Assembly (NCBI GenBank): GCA_036245805.1 | Contig: BTRK01000006.1 | Coordinates: forward strand, 40,676,901-40,740,900 | Direction: 5' to 3' | Origin: Pristionchus mayeri | Taxonomy: Eukaryota > Nematoda > Chromadorea > Rhabditida > Neodiplogasteridae | DNA length: 64,000 nucleotides | In this document: in pieces, positions 44,401-55,470 of the stretch | How positions within the stretch are numbered: position 1 is the first letter of the stretch | How the letters are laid out: each line of letters begins with the position of its first letter | The notes under the pieces: model-generated | What the model saw: the letters and a program-made list of their open reading frames with translations, nothing else | What the model was told of the DNA's origin: nothing | Databases searched by the model: none | Position numbers and translations under genes: made by a program

Positions 44401-46727
44401 TTGACCTTAGGCACATCTACCACCAAGGTGGGGATGAGATTGAAGCACTTTGAACAGTTTGTCAAATGGTGGTCTCGAATTCATGCAATCTCTCAGAAGA
44501 CCTCTGATATAGATACCCTATCCATTATAACGAATCCGTAAAACGACAGTCGGATGACGTCACCAGCAGCTCTTGGTGTGTAGTGTCGCTCCGCGTGTCT
44601 TTCCGCCTCAATTCGTAATTACAATTTGGGAAAGTTGAAATACAAAGCAAAGCAAAGCCCATCTTTGAAGTTTAAGTTTTTCAAAAAATTTTTTTTTCTC
44701 ACCAAGTTCATACACACCGTTCAAAATTTGGGAAATTGACTCATCATACTGCAGAGTTGCCCACTCAATGGTCAGGGAACTGATCAAACAATGGTTGGAA
44801 GAAACCAGACCGAGGAATCGTTTATCGCTTACCGATCGAATGAGACTGCTGATGTCCCTGTGCGGAGTGGGCGAGAGCGGGTCGACGGGGAAGATGTACG
44901 CTGAAATTATGGATGATACAGTTCCGTAATTAGAGCAGTGGTCTCTTCGGCACTAGATCGGATGAGAACGATGACGCGATAGTAATCATAAGATCTTTCG
45001 CAGATCTCTCAATTTTTTTTTGACCGATCGTTGAAGGTAAGCAGAATGATGAGACCACTTTTTCGGGCGTTTTAAAGGTATTGTATTGATAGTCTTACCT
45101 TGGTCATCGCACGGTCCGATTACAGCCGTAGTCTAAAATAGTTTGGTCAATTCAATTTTGATTCCTTTCACTCACCGTGCCGGTGAAAGCGGTGATGTTG
45201 AGTTCAGGCGCGAGAGTCATCACGTAGTTGCGCTGTAGCACGCATTCCGCCTGTGTTGAAGATGACACAATATTTATTTTAAAAATCTTGAAACGTGCTT
45301 TATTCAGTAAAACATTTAAAAACATATTACACAAAATATTGGAATTCTAACCTGTTTTCGCTTCGTGTCGACACGAATCAACCTTTGCTTCAACAGACGC
45401 AAGTTCTTAATTTTTATGTTAGACTCTCTTGATCGAACCGCGTGTTATGATCATGTGGTCAGGGAGAGGTCAAGATGGGTGCTCATCGGAGTTAGCAAGT
45501 GAGAAGTTACGGGCGAGAGCCCACCACTAACGACAAGAATAGTCGAGTATTACTTTACTATGACTATCTCAATGAATTGAAAGTAGCAGATACACTTGGC
45601 AGTCTCGACCTTGATCATCGAGACCGGAGGTTTTCGAGATACGGCAATAAATATATTAATATTTGTATTAGTATTATTAATAAAGATGGGTGTGGGGGAG
45701 TGAATATCCGAAACAATCATACCCAATTGTAATCTATGACGATGATGTTGCTGTCATCGAGGGCGTAGAAGCCGCACAGCTCTCCGAATCCGTAGAGGTC
45801 GCCGATTTGTTCAATATTGAAAACCCTGAACAATGTGTGCAGCGCGGTAGAAGAAATTTACTGGGAAATGAACAAGCTAATTTTGAAGAAAGAATCCAAA
45901 TTCCGCGAAAAATCGTCCATTTCACAAGAATAAATTGTTGCAATAGTGACTGTTTTTCTAACTGAATTTTTGTCTATTCTCCAATTCAAGAATATACGTA
46001 TATTTCTATTTTCTAATTTTCACTGTCTCCTCAAATGACAAAATATTAAGGAATGAAGGCTATATATTTCCTGGGAAAGTCCGAACCTAACAGAAAAAGT
46101 GAAGATACAAATTGATCTTTGATCTTCAAGGCGGCGGAATACCTCGACGTGAAGAGGTCGACGACACGCAGACTGAACGTTGCGGAGTGTTCGTCCGGTA
46201 GATGGCCGAAATCACCGGGAGAACTTCCGGATGGAGGCGTCTGCAGAATCATTTTTATTATCACACATCCAGATATCCAATCTTTTCTGGTATAGTCTCC
46301 AAAGATCTCTCATCCACTTTTTGGAGTGTATATCAGTTTCGAAAAACATTTTTATGTCAAATAAAAAGAAGAGAGGCCAAAGTTGTTATTCAGATCAAGG
46401 GAAACAGCTCCATGAAAGTTAATTTGCCGAAGTAGAGCTGCTCACCTTAGTGGTTGGGATCCCACGATTTGCACCCTCCTAACTAAACGGCATAGAACAT
46501 CACTCACTCTCTCATTGAAGATGGAGAAGTGCCAGCGACAATCTCCCGCCACTGCACTTTCCCACGAAGCCCCACACTTCGCCCGCTCATCGATAACAAC
46601 CGAATCCTGCAAATGGGACGTCATCGATCAAAGATTAAAAGGAACGAACCCTTTGGAGGTTTGAAATGGAGGTCTCCGGAAGAGGCTGCATAGTAGATGG
46701 AGCGAAATAGGAGGCGACCACTCCCAT
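38490..46727 (-). CDS. Copy B of duplicated unknown gene, 371 aa
   Basis: Fourteen exons in perfect phase: 46650-46727 (ATG in gccaccATGG), 46508-46606, 46143-46240, 45723-45825, 45352-45405, 45176-45250, 45099-45132, 44833-44900, 40711-40796, 40371-40470, 39676-39747, 39506-39577, 38917-39011 and 38490-38571 (TAA). The start MGVVAS fits an N-myristoylation signal (Gly2, Ser6). Cys-rich spots are GELCGFY, GPCDD and FPMCCRG. No signal peptide or membrane segment is seen. I do not recognise the family. A weak resemblance to phospholipid scramblases exists (FSLRVVD, GPC, FTGIL in the same order), which is a guess. Exon conservation with copy A supports a real gene. Intron 8 holds a 3.5-kb palindrome. 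Confidence 0.75.
39155..39400 (-). mobile_element. SINE-like insertion specific to copy B
   Basis: About 250 bp absent from the matching intron of copy A (near 32485). On the minus strand it has a B-box-like GAGTTCGATCCCC (about 39366-39378), consistent with a tRNA-derived SINE. Edges are approximate and no clear target duplication was found. Confidence 0.5.
40993..44505. mobile_element. 3.5-kb palindromic element in intron 8 of gene B
   Basis: The left arm (about 40993-42110) reappears inverted at about 42645-44505. Landmarks: 'aacaactttgctgctgaggt' at 41230 and its complement at 44237; 'ggtccatactcgggtgctag' at 41343 and its complement near 43400. A central spacer of about 535 bp has no coding frame. 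The right arm carries a second element (43481-44212). Exact ends and any target duplication could not be fixed. No transposase is present. Confidence 0.8.
43481..44212. mobile_element. Foldback element inserted at TTAA
   Basis: A near-perfect inverted repeat with arms of about 350 bp and a loop of about 25 bp around 43845. Both ends read TTAAATAATGATATTGC outward-in. In the left arm of the host palindrome the same site is uninterrupted (TTTAAGAG near 41264), so TTAA is the duplicated target, as for piggyBac-type elements. No coding frame. Confidence 0.8.
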
Positions 46728-48521
46728 GGTGGCGAAGAGAGAGGAATGAAGGGAGAAGGGCAATAAAGAATGGAGGGGTCATAGATGCAAATGAGGTATT
46801 TGACTGAATTTACTCACTTTCTTTCTCCCACTTGTTAGCCGATTTCGCAACAAAGAGACATGCAAAGGAGTGCAACATCCCTTTTCATTAAGCAGCTTCT
46901 TTCACCGTCCTCCATGGGGGAAGTAGGTAAGCACGAATTTGGGTCCTAGAAAGATGGATAATGGGGATGGATGTGTGATATGCAAATATAGCCTTGATGC
47001 AAATCCTACTACTATTACTTCCGACACGATAATCCAGTACCATTCAATCTGGCGAGGAGCTGTCGTATCACGTCGTTTCAAGTTCGATGCCACCTAAACC
47101 ACTTTCAAAGTGCATATTTTTGGAGCACTTTTTGGCGGTGCGTTTCTCTCATCATTGTGAATCGACCGGCGAAATCCGCTTTCGAAAATATTGGTTGTAA
47201 GCTATGCCCTGAGATTCAATCATTTAAGTCTCTCCCTTCCTTACCCTCGTTTCCGAACGTACAGCTCTTTCGATAGATGGAGATTGAGAATGATCAAATG
47301 TAGTAAATTCAGGGGATAAGTCAACTTGTGTCTTTTTTCCCGAGAGAATGAGTAATAAAAGAAGAGAGAGAAACGGCCACCTTCCGAGCCTCCTAACCCC
47401 TAATAACACTTATCACTAGGGTGTAATACGGCGGCCAAGATATTAATCTGCCGTCATCTGCCTTTGTGAGTGGAGATGTCGGGTGATGAGGGTGTAAGAA
47501 CAGACGGATTGGCATAAAGACAGTGAGAGTAAACCCAATGCGAGTCGTAAGTAGACATGCGAGTCCGTGAAACTGGTGCCAGTCGCACCTGAATGAGATT
47601 TACTGGACAAATTTATCGACATCGCGTTTCCTTCCCTAATTGGTTTGTGTAAGAACAGAGAAGGAAGGTTAGAGCGGCACAAGAAAAGAGCGCTTTCATC
47701 ATTCTCCAGAGAGGCGGAGACTGATTGCTACGAGATCCCTACATTCGACATTTCCGTCAAAGTGCCTAAATATGTAAGCCTTCGCCCTGTTGAAGATTAG
47801 CGTCTGTGGATATAAATTTCGTATTAATCGAGAACCGATCACCGGCCAGTAGTTATCGTTGTTTGCTATGCTCTCCCTGCGTCTATTGTGTCTCTTTACT
47901 CTCACTCTCGTCACGTTCGTACCATTCTGCTATCAGATCGAACAGATTTCTCTCAGAGCTTCGTTTTCCGTCGTCCTTCTTTTCGATTCCTCGATATTCT
48001 ATCTTAACTCGATATTCCATTCATAATATTATCCCTTCCTCGACGATTAGATTTAGAACTATGACAATTATCACCAGTTTCGCCGCCCATCGCCATTGTG
48101 ATTTGCCGCATTATTTTCAATGTCTCAGCGCGATGTCTCAGTGTTAAAGGGACAGTCGTTGCAGTATTTCCTTTGGTTCTTTCTTTCACATATTGTAAAC
48201 ACAGATGAGGGAGAGTGACCAACACGATGTGTTGAGTGGGAAAGAGAGCGGGTTGTTGGGCAATATTTCTCCGCTCAGAAATCAATCAGTTCTAGGTTTT
48301 CGCGCCAGGGGCCCCTTAGCATTGGATTGGAGTGGAATGGGAGGTCGAATAAGCAATACATCCTTGCAATGGTGCATACATTGAATTCTTCAAGAAGCCG
48401 CAAATTGGAGGTGTCTTCATTAGTGAACCATGTTCACACTATGTTCACCCCGCATGTTTGTTTGACTAATGTTTGACAAATTGGCAAGAAGGGGGGAAGG
48501 AGGGGGGGGAGTTTATGGTAC
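46728..48521. other. Intergenic region upstream of gene B
   Basis: To about 47310 this is duplicated flank shared with copy A. The rest has CT-rich and purine-rich tracts (47330-47360, 48480-48510) but no exon chain I can defend. The promoter of gene B should lie just upstream of 46727; no TATA box or other motif stands out. Confidence 0.45.
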
Positions 48522-48633
48522 CTGAGGTGTGCAAAATTTCCCCGCACTCCTTGTTTCCCATGGTCTCTCAACACTATGCCCGGAGAGAGAGCATGGGAAA
48601 TGAGGAGTGCGGGAAACTTTTTGCACAGCCTTG
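48522..48633. mobile_element. 112-bp hAT-type MITE with 8-bp TSD
   Basis: Flanked by TATGGTAC on both sides (48514-48521 and 48634-48641). It forms one hairpin: TGTGCAAAA...CCCGCACTCC...TTTCCCATG pairs with the second half. The end sequ CAAGGCTGTGCAAAA type is typical of hAT elements. Related half-copies are near 40525 and 58165. Confidence 0.8.
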
Positions 48634-50413
48634 TATGGTACTACGAACTCTAAGCTCTATTCTCACTTCTGCCCGTCTGCTATCACTGGCATTTGATAGT
48701 GTGTCGATCACACTATCGAGTTGTCAAACAAATATTCGAAGAATCAGCACCACCCCGAGAAGCAAGTGCAATTTTGTTGTGAGAACGAGTAGAAAGTTCT
48801 GTTGGGTAACAGACAATTCAACGATAAATCCTAACGATCGCTTCAAATGTATTTCCAGTACAATCACGTGAAGTTCGACCCTCGACCGGGAGAATGCGAG
48901 ATCGCTCAGAAGAGGCTCGACGTGCTGGCCAACTACTGTCGTCTCCATACCCCGAAGAAGATCGAGGTACGAGGGTCGATCGATTATGCCGTACAAATGG
49001 AGTGGTTCAGGCGCACTCCTACAAGATCGAGCTATTCACCAAGGGAAGGCGAGGAGACGAACCGGTGCTTAAAAGGTGCGGGGTTCTTTGGTGTTTCCTA
49101 TAAAAATCAATCAAAAAAAGAAAGTCGTGAGAGCTGAGCTCGAAATGGTAAAGGGCTTTGCTATCCCATCGTTGACGTCATTCTGGTTTCAGGGAGAAGG
49201 CGGAACCGTTGTTCTGGTCGCTGTACCAGCACCATCGTCGAATCTTCCCTCATTCTCTTCGCAGCTTCGTCTTCGATGGCGTCGCCACCATCTACTCTCT
49301 GGAGCGGCTCAACGTGCACGACGGAAAGATGGTAAGGCTGCTTTCATGCTTAGCTGCGAGTGAAGTAACACAATGAATGTTGATGTTCGTATTGTGAAAG
49401 GAGGGGAGCCGGATTGATAAATGCATAACTAATGAAGTATACTCAGATGCTCGAATTCCCCGTCGATCCTCCTGCAGCTGCGACGCGTCAGAGATTCCCG
49501 CCTAAGGCCAGCGCCACCATCACTGCAGTGCCCTACATCGTTGTTAGTTTCAAGTTGCACTGTTCGTAGCCGGGATCGTAGCTGCTCTAAGCAGCTCGTA
49601 CAGATGTATACATGGCAGCCCATGCTCCTGCTTTGGGCAACTGCTTGGACTTATCGGGAATTTCAAAAACTAATGACTGATGGCTGTCGAGCTTTCTCCG
49701 TTGATGTCGTCACTCCTTTCAGATTGACGATGTCTTCTCCCACGATGAGTCCATTCGTGCCAAGATGGTGGAGATGCTGGACCTCATCCTCTCGCAGGAG
49801 ATGAGATGCCCTCTGCGGTGAGTTGCCTATTAGTTGAACGAACAGTCCATTCGTACATCCGTGTTTGATTAGATGTAATTATTTCTATGCAATGCTCACT
49901 ATTCGAATAAATAAAAATAAATTCTCCTATTCACCTATGTCATGAGGCAATTTGTATATCCTACGGCCTCAACGCAGGAGAAAATGTCGAATTGGAAATT
50001 GCAGTCAGAATGCCAGTCGGTTCATCACTCACGGTCGTAGCCTGTACAAAGTGCCTACCACGGAGGACGAAATGGTTGGTTAGACGGCTAGTACTTGGCA
50101 GCGTAGTGGTTTAGTTGTTATGCACCAGAAGGAGTCATAATGTAAGATAGTTTGACTAATTGAAAGTTTCGAATCGTTAATTGTTGATGCTATCAGAGAC
50201 TCTGTGTGAAGAAGATTGGGATGGGTGAGGAAGTGTGGACTGGACTGCACCTCGCTGTGAAGGCGGACTCTCCGGATCAGCTATTTGTCAACGCAAATAG
50301 TTAGTGAAATTTTAACAATTGTACTTGTAAAATATTTCATTTGTGCTTCTCTTTAAGAACAATCGAGCAAAAGAACTTGTAACGTTATTATTGGAAGAAA
50401 AAATATAACATGC

Positions 50414-52871
50414 ACAAATATGAGTGACTATCTGAGAGAACTCACCATAGGCCGTACAACGAAAAATAAAGTGCTGCTTTTAAGGTGCCCCTAGGAGTAA
50501 CTTTTCACGTAGAGTTCGAAAATCGACCTTAAAGCCGTATCTCTAACCCCTCATTTCCAGTGTCGCGCTGTTGCCAGGTGGTCAGTTTTTGTAAGTTATG
50601 AACGGCTTATCCAAACCCCGTAAATGCATGGTAATTCTGAAAGATCTCGACGAGATAAGCATTTTTACTGCTGAAAGTGAAAGACTAGCTCATCTGTGAA
50701 AAAAGTTATGGTCATTTAAATTTTCAAATTCGCAGGCCTGAAAAAGTTTCAAAAGCTGTGTACTTTTAACCATGCTCATTCGATTCTCCGTGAAAATGTA
50801 CCCCTCAGTACATAATTTCAGGAAAAAAGAGAGGTGGTAAAGCAGGTTTATGAATCGCGAAATATGAAAATGCGTGTATTCTGTGAAGGTTTTCTATAGT
50901 TTTCAGTCGATCCACTGTGACTTCAAATCAGTTTTGAGCATTTTATCACTATTTTATCCCAGTGGAAATAAATGAAGCTGAAAACACCGAATTTGGCGCT
51001 TTTTCAAAAATCCGATTTTCTTCACATCGAAAATTCCCAAGTTTCTGACCATCCAACTTTCCATTTTAAATCGGAATCCTGCATTTACCCTGCAGATCTT
51101 GAAGTATGCTTCGACATAATTTAGAAAACGTACTAGGGAAGCTGGCAACATATCAGTAAGTCATTATTATTATTGCTTGAAAACCTGTTTTTGCGAAGGA
51201 TAGAAAATAAAAATATTGTTATTTGCAAAAAGTTTAGTGTGAATGGTTGATATTTCAACAATTTATCTCTTTCTCATATGAATTAAGTCGATTACTGGTT
51301 TTTAAAATTTACTTTACATAGTTTTATAATTTTTTGTATTCCAATGACTAAAATTTTACCAATTTTTCAATTGATTGGACGTGTTATACTACATCCATTT
51401 TTAAGTTGATCTATATTGAGAGAGTTGAAAATTACATGAGTTTGCTCCTCAGTGTTCGCGAACTTTGTAAAAACCCACTTATTCCGAATTGTTCGCTCTC
51501 GTCAACCATTTTCAAGCAATAATAATCATGACTTACTGATATGTTGCCAGCCTCTCTAGTACGTTTTCTAAATGATGTCAAAGCATACTTCAAGATCTGC
51601 AGGGTAAATGCAGGATTCCGATTTAAAATGGAATCGGAATCCTGCAGGACTGGCCATCCGGGATGCAAGATTCAAGACATGCATTCTTGTCTCTGTCAGC
51701 CGTCGTGAGCGGTCCCTCCCCATTTTTCTCCGATTGGGAGGCGACTTTTCCCTCCCTTTTCGTCCATATACTGACATCAAGACTCAAGAATCCCTCCCCA
51801 GTCCCTGGCAAGACTTCGGAGGTATCAGCCACGGATCTCGAATATGGAAGGAGTCGTTTCAAGATGGACATGAAGGTATCGAAGGTGTCCTCTTTATAAC
51901 TTCTAAGGAGGACTGGCCATCCGGGATGCAAGATTCAAGAAGAATACGATCTCGGTAGCGACTAGTCTAAGGGAAGAATGCAAGCGCCTAAAGAGGAGAG
52001 GCGGTCCGACTTCATGCGAAACTTTCCACATGCTCAAGAGAGATGTGTCAAGTGACAACGAACGATTCAAAAGAAGATGAATGAGTCCAAAGATCCAACC
52101 CCTTCCCACCCCCCTCGTCGATGGCAGAAGGCGCCAGAGTCCTTCCCTTACCTTACACCCCCACATGCCTTGACATGTATAAAATCTATCTAATCTATCT
52201 ATCTATCTATGGAATGTTGGCTTTTCAGAAACTTGGGAATTTTCGATGTGAAGAAAATCGGATTTTTTGAAAAAGGGCCAAATTCGGTGTTTTCAGCTTC
52301 ATTTATTTCCACTGGGATAAAATAGTCATAAAATGCTCAAAACTGATTTGAAGTTACAGTGGATCGACTGAAAACTACAGAAAACCTTCACAGAATACAC
52401 GCATTTTCATATTTAGCGATTCATAAACCTGCTTTACCACCTCTCTTTTTTCCTGAAATTATGTACTGAGCGGTAAATTTTCACGGAGAATCGAATGAGC
52501 ATGGTTAAAAGTACGCAGCTTTTGAAACTTTTTCAGGCCTGCGAATTTGAAAATTTAAATGACCATAACTTTTTTCACAGATGAGCTAGTCTTTCACTTT
52601 CAGCAGTAAAAATGCTTATCTCGTCGATCTTTCAGAATTACTATGCATTTACGGGGTTTGGATAAGCCGTTCATAAGTTACAAAAACTAACCACCTGGCA
52701 ACAGCGCCGCATTGGAAATGAGGGGTTAGAGATACGGCTTTTTTAAGGTCGATTTTCGAACTCTACGTGAAAAGTTACCCCTAGGGTGAGCTTAAAAGTA
52801 GCACTTTATTTTTCGTTGTACGGCCTAAAGGTGATATTGCTCGATTCTCTCAGATAGTCACTCATATATTT
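50414..52871. mobile_element. 2.5-kb palindromic element in Argonaute intron
   Basis: The left arm 50414-51183 is inverted at 51510-52871, with a spacer of about 325 bp. Outer landmark: 'gagtgactatctgagagaa' at 50421 and its complement near 52845. The right arm is interrupted by 51633-52208. Same architecture as the element at 40993-44505 but no shared sequence that I can see. No coding frame. Confidence 0.8.
51633..52208 (+). mobile_element. Retrotransposon-like insertion with (TCTA)n tail
   Basis: Interrupts the right arm of the palindrome; the left arm shows the empty site. It ends in TCTA repeats (about 52190-52208) and is flanked by ATGGA (51628-51632 and 52209-52213). This looks like a 5'-truncated non-LTR insertion. 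It contains a 29-bp direct repeat, 'ggccatccgggatgcaagat' at about 51652 and 51915. No reverse transcriptase motif is present. Confidence 0.65.
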
Positions 52872-55382
52872 AGCTTCATCATCGATTTTCCGCTCCTGTG
52901 GATTGAATCTGGTCGATTTTTATTCCCAGGTGAATGCGTTCTTGTTAATTAAACAGAAATGTTGAAAACTTTGTCAAATTTCTTGTATACTGAAAGTAAC
53001 TCAGGTCGTTCACGGGTACACTCTGCCCCGCGACCTCGATGGCGATCGATTAACAATCTCGCCACCTCATGTCGATAAGTTGGCGAATATTCTCAAAAGT
53101 AAATCACTCGAACCTGCATTCAGCGTGAAGGAATTGAGAAAATCGTAATTGCAGGGACGAAAATTCAATTCCGCAGGCCGAACGGCGATTGGGCAGTGAA
53201 GAAATTTGAAGGATTCTCATCGCGGCCTGCTGATAATCTCAAATTCCTAATGGTAAGTCGAAAACAATACGCATTTTCTCAAATTTTAATGGCCTAGGAA
53301 AGCGAAAACGCAGCCCCGTATGAGATCATCGTGTCCACATACTACGCGCAGTTCAGAGGAATACGCCTCAAGTTCCCCAATCTTCCCTGTCTTCAGGTGA
53401 CTTGCTTGGCTCATCATACTGTAGAAGCGTTTTTTCACCAGTCTACAATGACTCATAAAAATGCAGTCGTAGTCTTTTTTAATTTTTTTGAACGAATCGG
53501 CAAACGTACATTCACAGATGAACAGTCAATGCGCGAAAATGAAAATTCATTTATTGCAGTTGGAAAGTAAAAAGGACGGGAAGCCCATCTACATTCCGAT
53601 GGAAGAGAGCAGAACGATGGAAGAACCGGAGAGATTCAAGGGAAAACTCAACGATGCACAGCTAAATGCGTTCATTAAGGTACCCAATTTGTACATAGTG
53701 TTTGGACGTGGTTAACATGTTGAGAGTGCAGTGATAGATGGGTTCATTTTGGAGTGCTATTTTACTTAAGGCCGTTGGAATGTGTCCGGGACAGAAGCGA
53801 CAGATCATCGAGAGGCTTCCTTCTGCCACTGGCAGCTACATCGGCGAGGGAGAGCTCATGGCGGAGTGGGGAGTAGAGGTATTCCATTTATTTTTTCATT
53901 TGTTTCGAATCCTGAGAAAATGTAGACCGAGTATAAACTACGTCGGTGTCAATATACATTTTAGATTTTTCATCAACATGCATGTTCTTTTCAGCTTGAT
54001 AGAAATATGGTGGAGATCAAGAATACGCCCATTCTGCCCTACCCAGTCATGCAATGGGTACGCAATCACTGATCCCACGATGCCATAAATCGATCAAGTT
54101 CTAGAAGGATGAAATGACGTCAGTGAACCCGATAACTGCCGAGTATTCGATTTCGGACGATGTGCGAGCTAGGAAACTCATTGAGGTTAATTCATCGATT
54201 GCTTTCACACTACTATCGTACTCAATCAATTCACAACAAACTGGTCAGGGAACGAGGAAACCGCTGTGTCTCGTAGTCGTATTCGTCAACGGCGATGGCT
54301 GTCGTCAAATAATCGAGAAATCGCAAAAGTGAGCGACGTCAAAAATCTTTGACCAGAATTTTTTGGTACTAAGAAATAGCGATAATTGTTCGTCTTAAAG
54401 CTGACGACTTATCTTTATTCATTTTCAGTCGTCGGTTGAGCGCGGTACAATTGAATGCCGAGCAATTGCAAATCTACCATTGAGAATACAAGTACGATCA
54501 GCAGTTCATTTGTGATCAAACCTTCGCACAAATCAAAACTGTCAAGTAATGTCTTTTCAGGACCAACACAGAGTTCTTCGCATCGTCACTCTGCTCCTAT
54601 GGAATCCAGCTAGCCGGGATGAAATGAACGTTCCAGTACCTCTTGAACGACAACGGAATCATTGACTTCGATTGTCTCAACAGAACGGTTGAGGGCTTTC
54701 GACAGGAGGTAGCAGTTCTATTTTGATATTTGACGAATAAATCGTATCAACACGAAATTTCCTCAATTTCCCGTTTGCAGATCTTTCAGGCGGGCGCTGT
54801 TGACAAAAGGGAATACGAACCACTTTTCATGTTTGTCTTCCCGAGACGCCACGAAGGAATGTACTGTGAGTTGATTGAAATATTGCACATTTGGTACGAA
54901 CAGAATGTGATGAAATTCAATGGCGATTGTTTAACGATATCTGGTTTAGCGTGTATCAAATACAAATGCGACATCGAATTCGGAGTTCTCTCTCAGTGCA
55001 TTCTCAGGAGGACGTTCCAGGCATGTTACTCTCAATTTGAGTAGTTGAAAACCTTCTGAAATATCCAAGAAATTATTACATACATCGAAATTTAAAAAAA
55101 TCCACAAACGATTAACATCTGTTTGTATATTTTGTCAGTTTTCAGAAGTTCGAAGGCAACAAAATCACGAACGAGTCGGCGAAGAACGTGCTACTGAAGG
55201 TGCTCGCGAAGGCGGGAGGAGTGGATGGCAACACCTGGCAACACCAAGAGGTTCGCTGGTTGTCAATGTGCTTACTTTCCTAACATAATTCGCAATAATT
55301 AGGGCATTTAGTGCCCCCACAAATCAATAGAATATGAAATTAGTTGCAATTATATGATAACGCAGCAGGTTGATATTTGCGG

Positions 55383-55470
55383 ACTAGGTCGTATGAGAAC
55401 TGTGACGTCATGCCGCCTTTGGTATATTCCATAGAGGCATTGCGTCATAGTTCTCATCCGACCTAGTGCC
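55383..55470. mobile_element. Small hairpin MITE before the PIWI exon
   Basis: About 32 bp of stem ('ctaggtcg.atgagaact.tgacg') on each side of a 25-bp loop. It lies just before the exon with AIDVSHP, where no good acceptor is visible. The 'gacgtcatgccgc' segment also appears at 34395. Confidence 0.6.

Larger units (their letters stand above)
38244..47310. repeat. Tandem duplication, copy B
   Basis: Partner of 30359-37290. It is longer mainly because of the palindromic element in its eighth intron and a short insertion near 39155-39400. The right edge is approximate. Confidence 0.8.

Noticed and set aside
47019..47093. Exon-like block on the minus strand (VASNLKRRDTTAPRQIEW) upstream of gene B
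   Set aside because: It has plausible splice sites and phase 0, but gene B already has a well-placed ATG at 46727 and copy A lacks this block.
47224..47409. Signal-peptide-like minus-strand frame (leucine-rich start)
   Set aside because: It begins with GTG, not ATG, has stops just upstream and no splice chain to a gene.
47806..48285. Open frames on both strands
   Set aside because: Ser/Arg/Cys-rich translations of CT-rich DNA with no splice support.
51568..51958. Overlapping open frames on both strands in the palindrome insertion
   Set aside because: They lie in a non-coding retro-like insertion with a direct repeat; no known motif.
54481..54627. TGA codons as selenocysteine or recoding sites in the Argonaute
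   Set aside because: Two TGAs along with a frameshift and lost exon are better explained by decay; no SECIS-like structure was seen.
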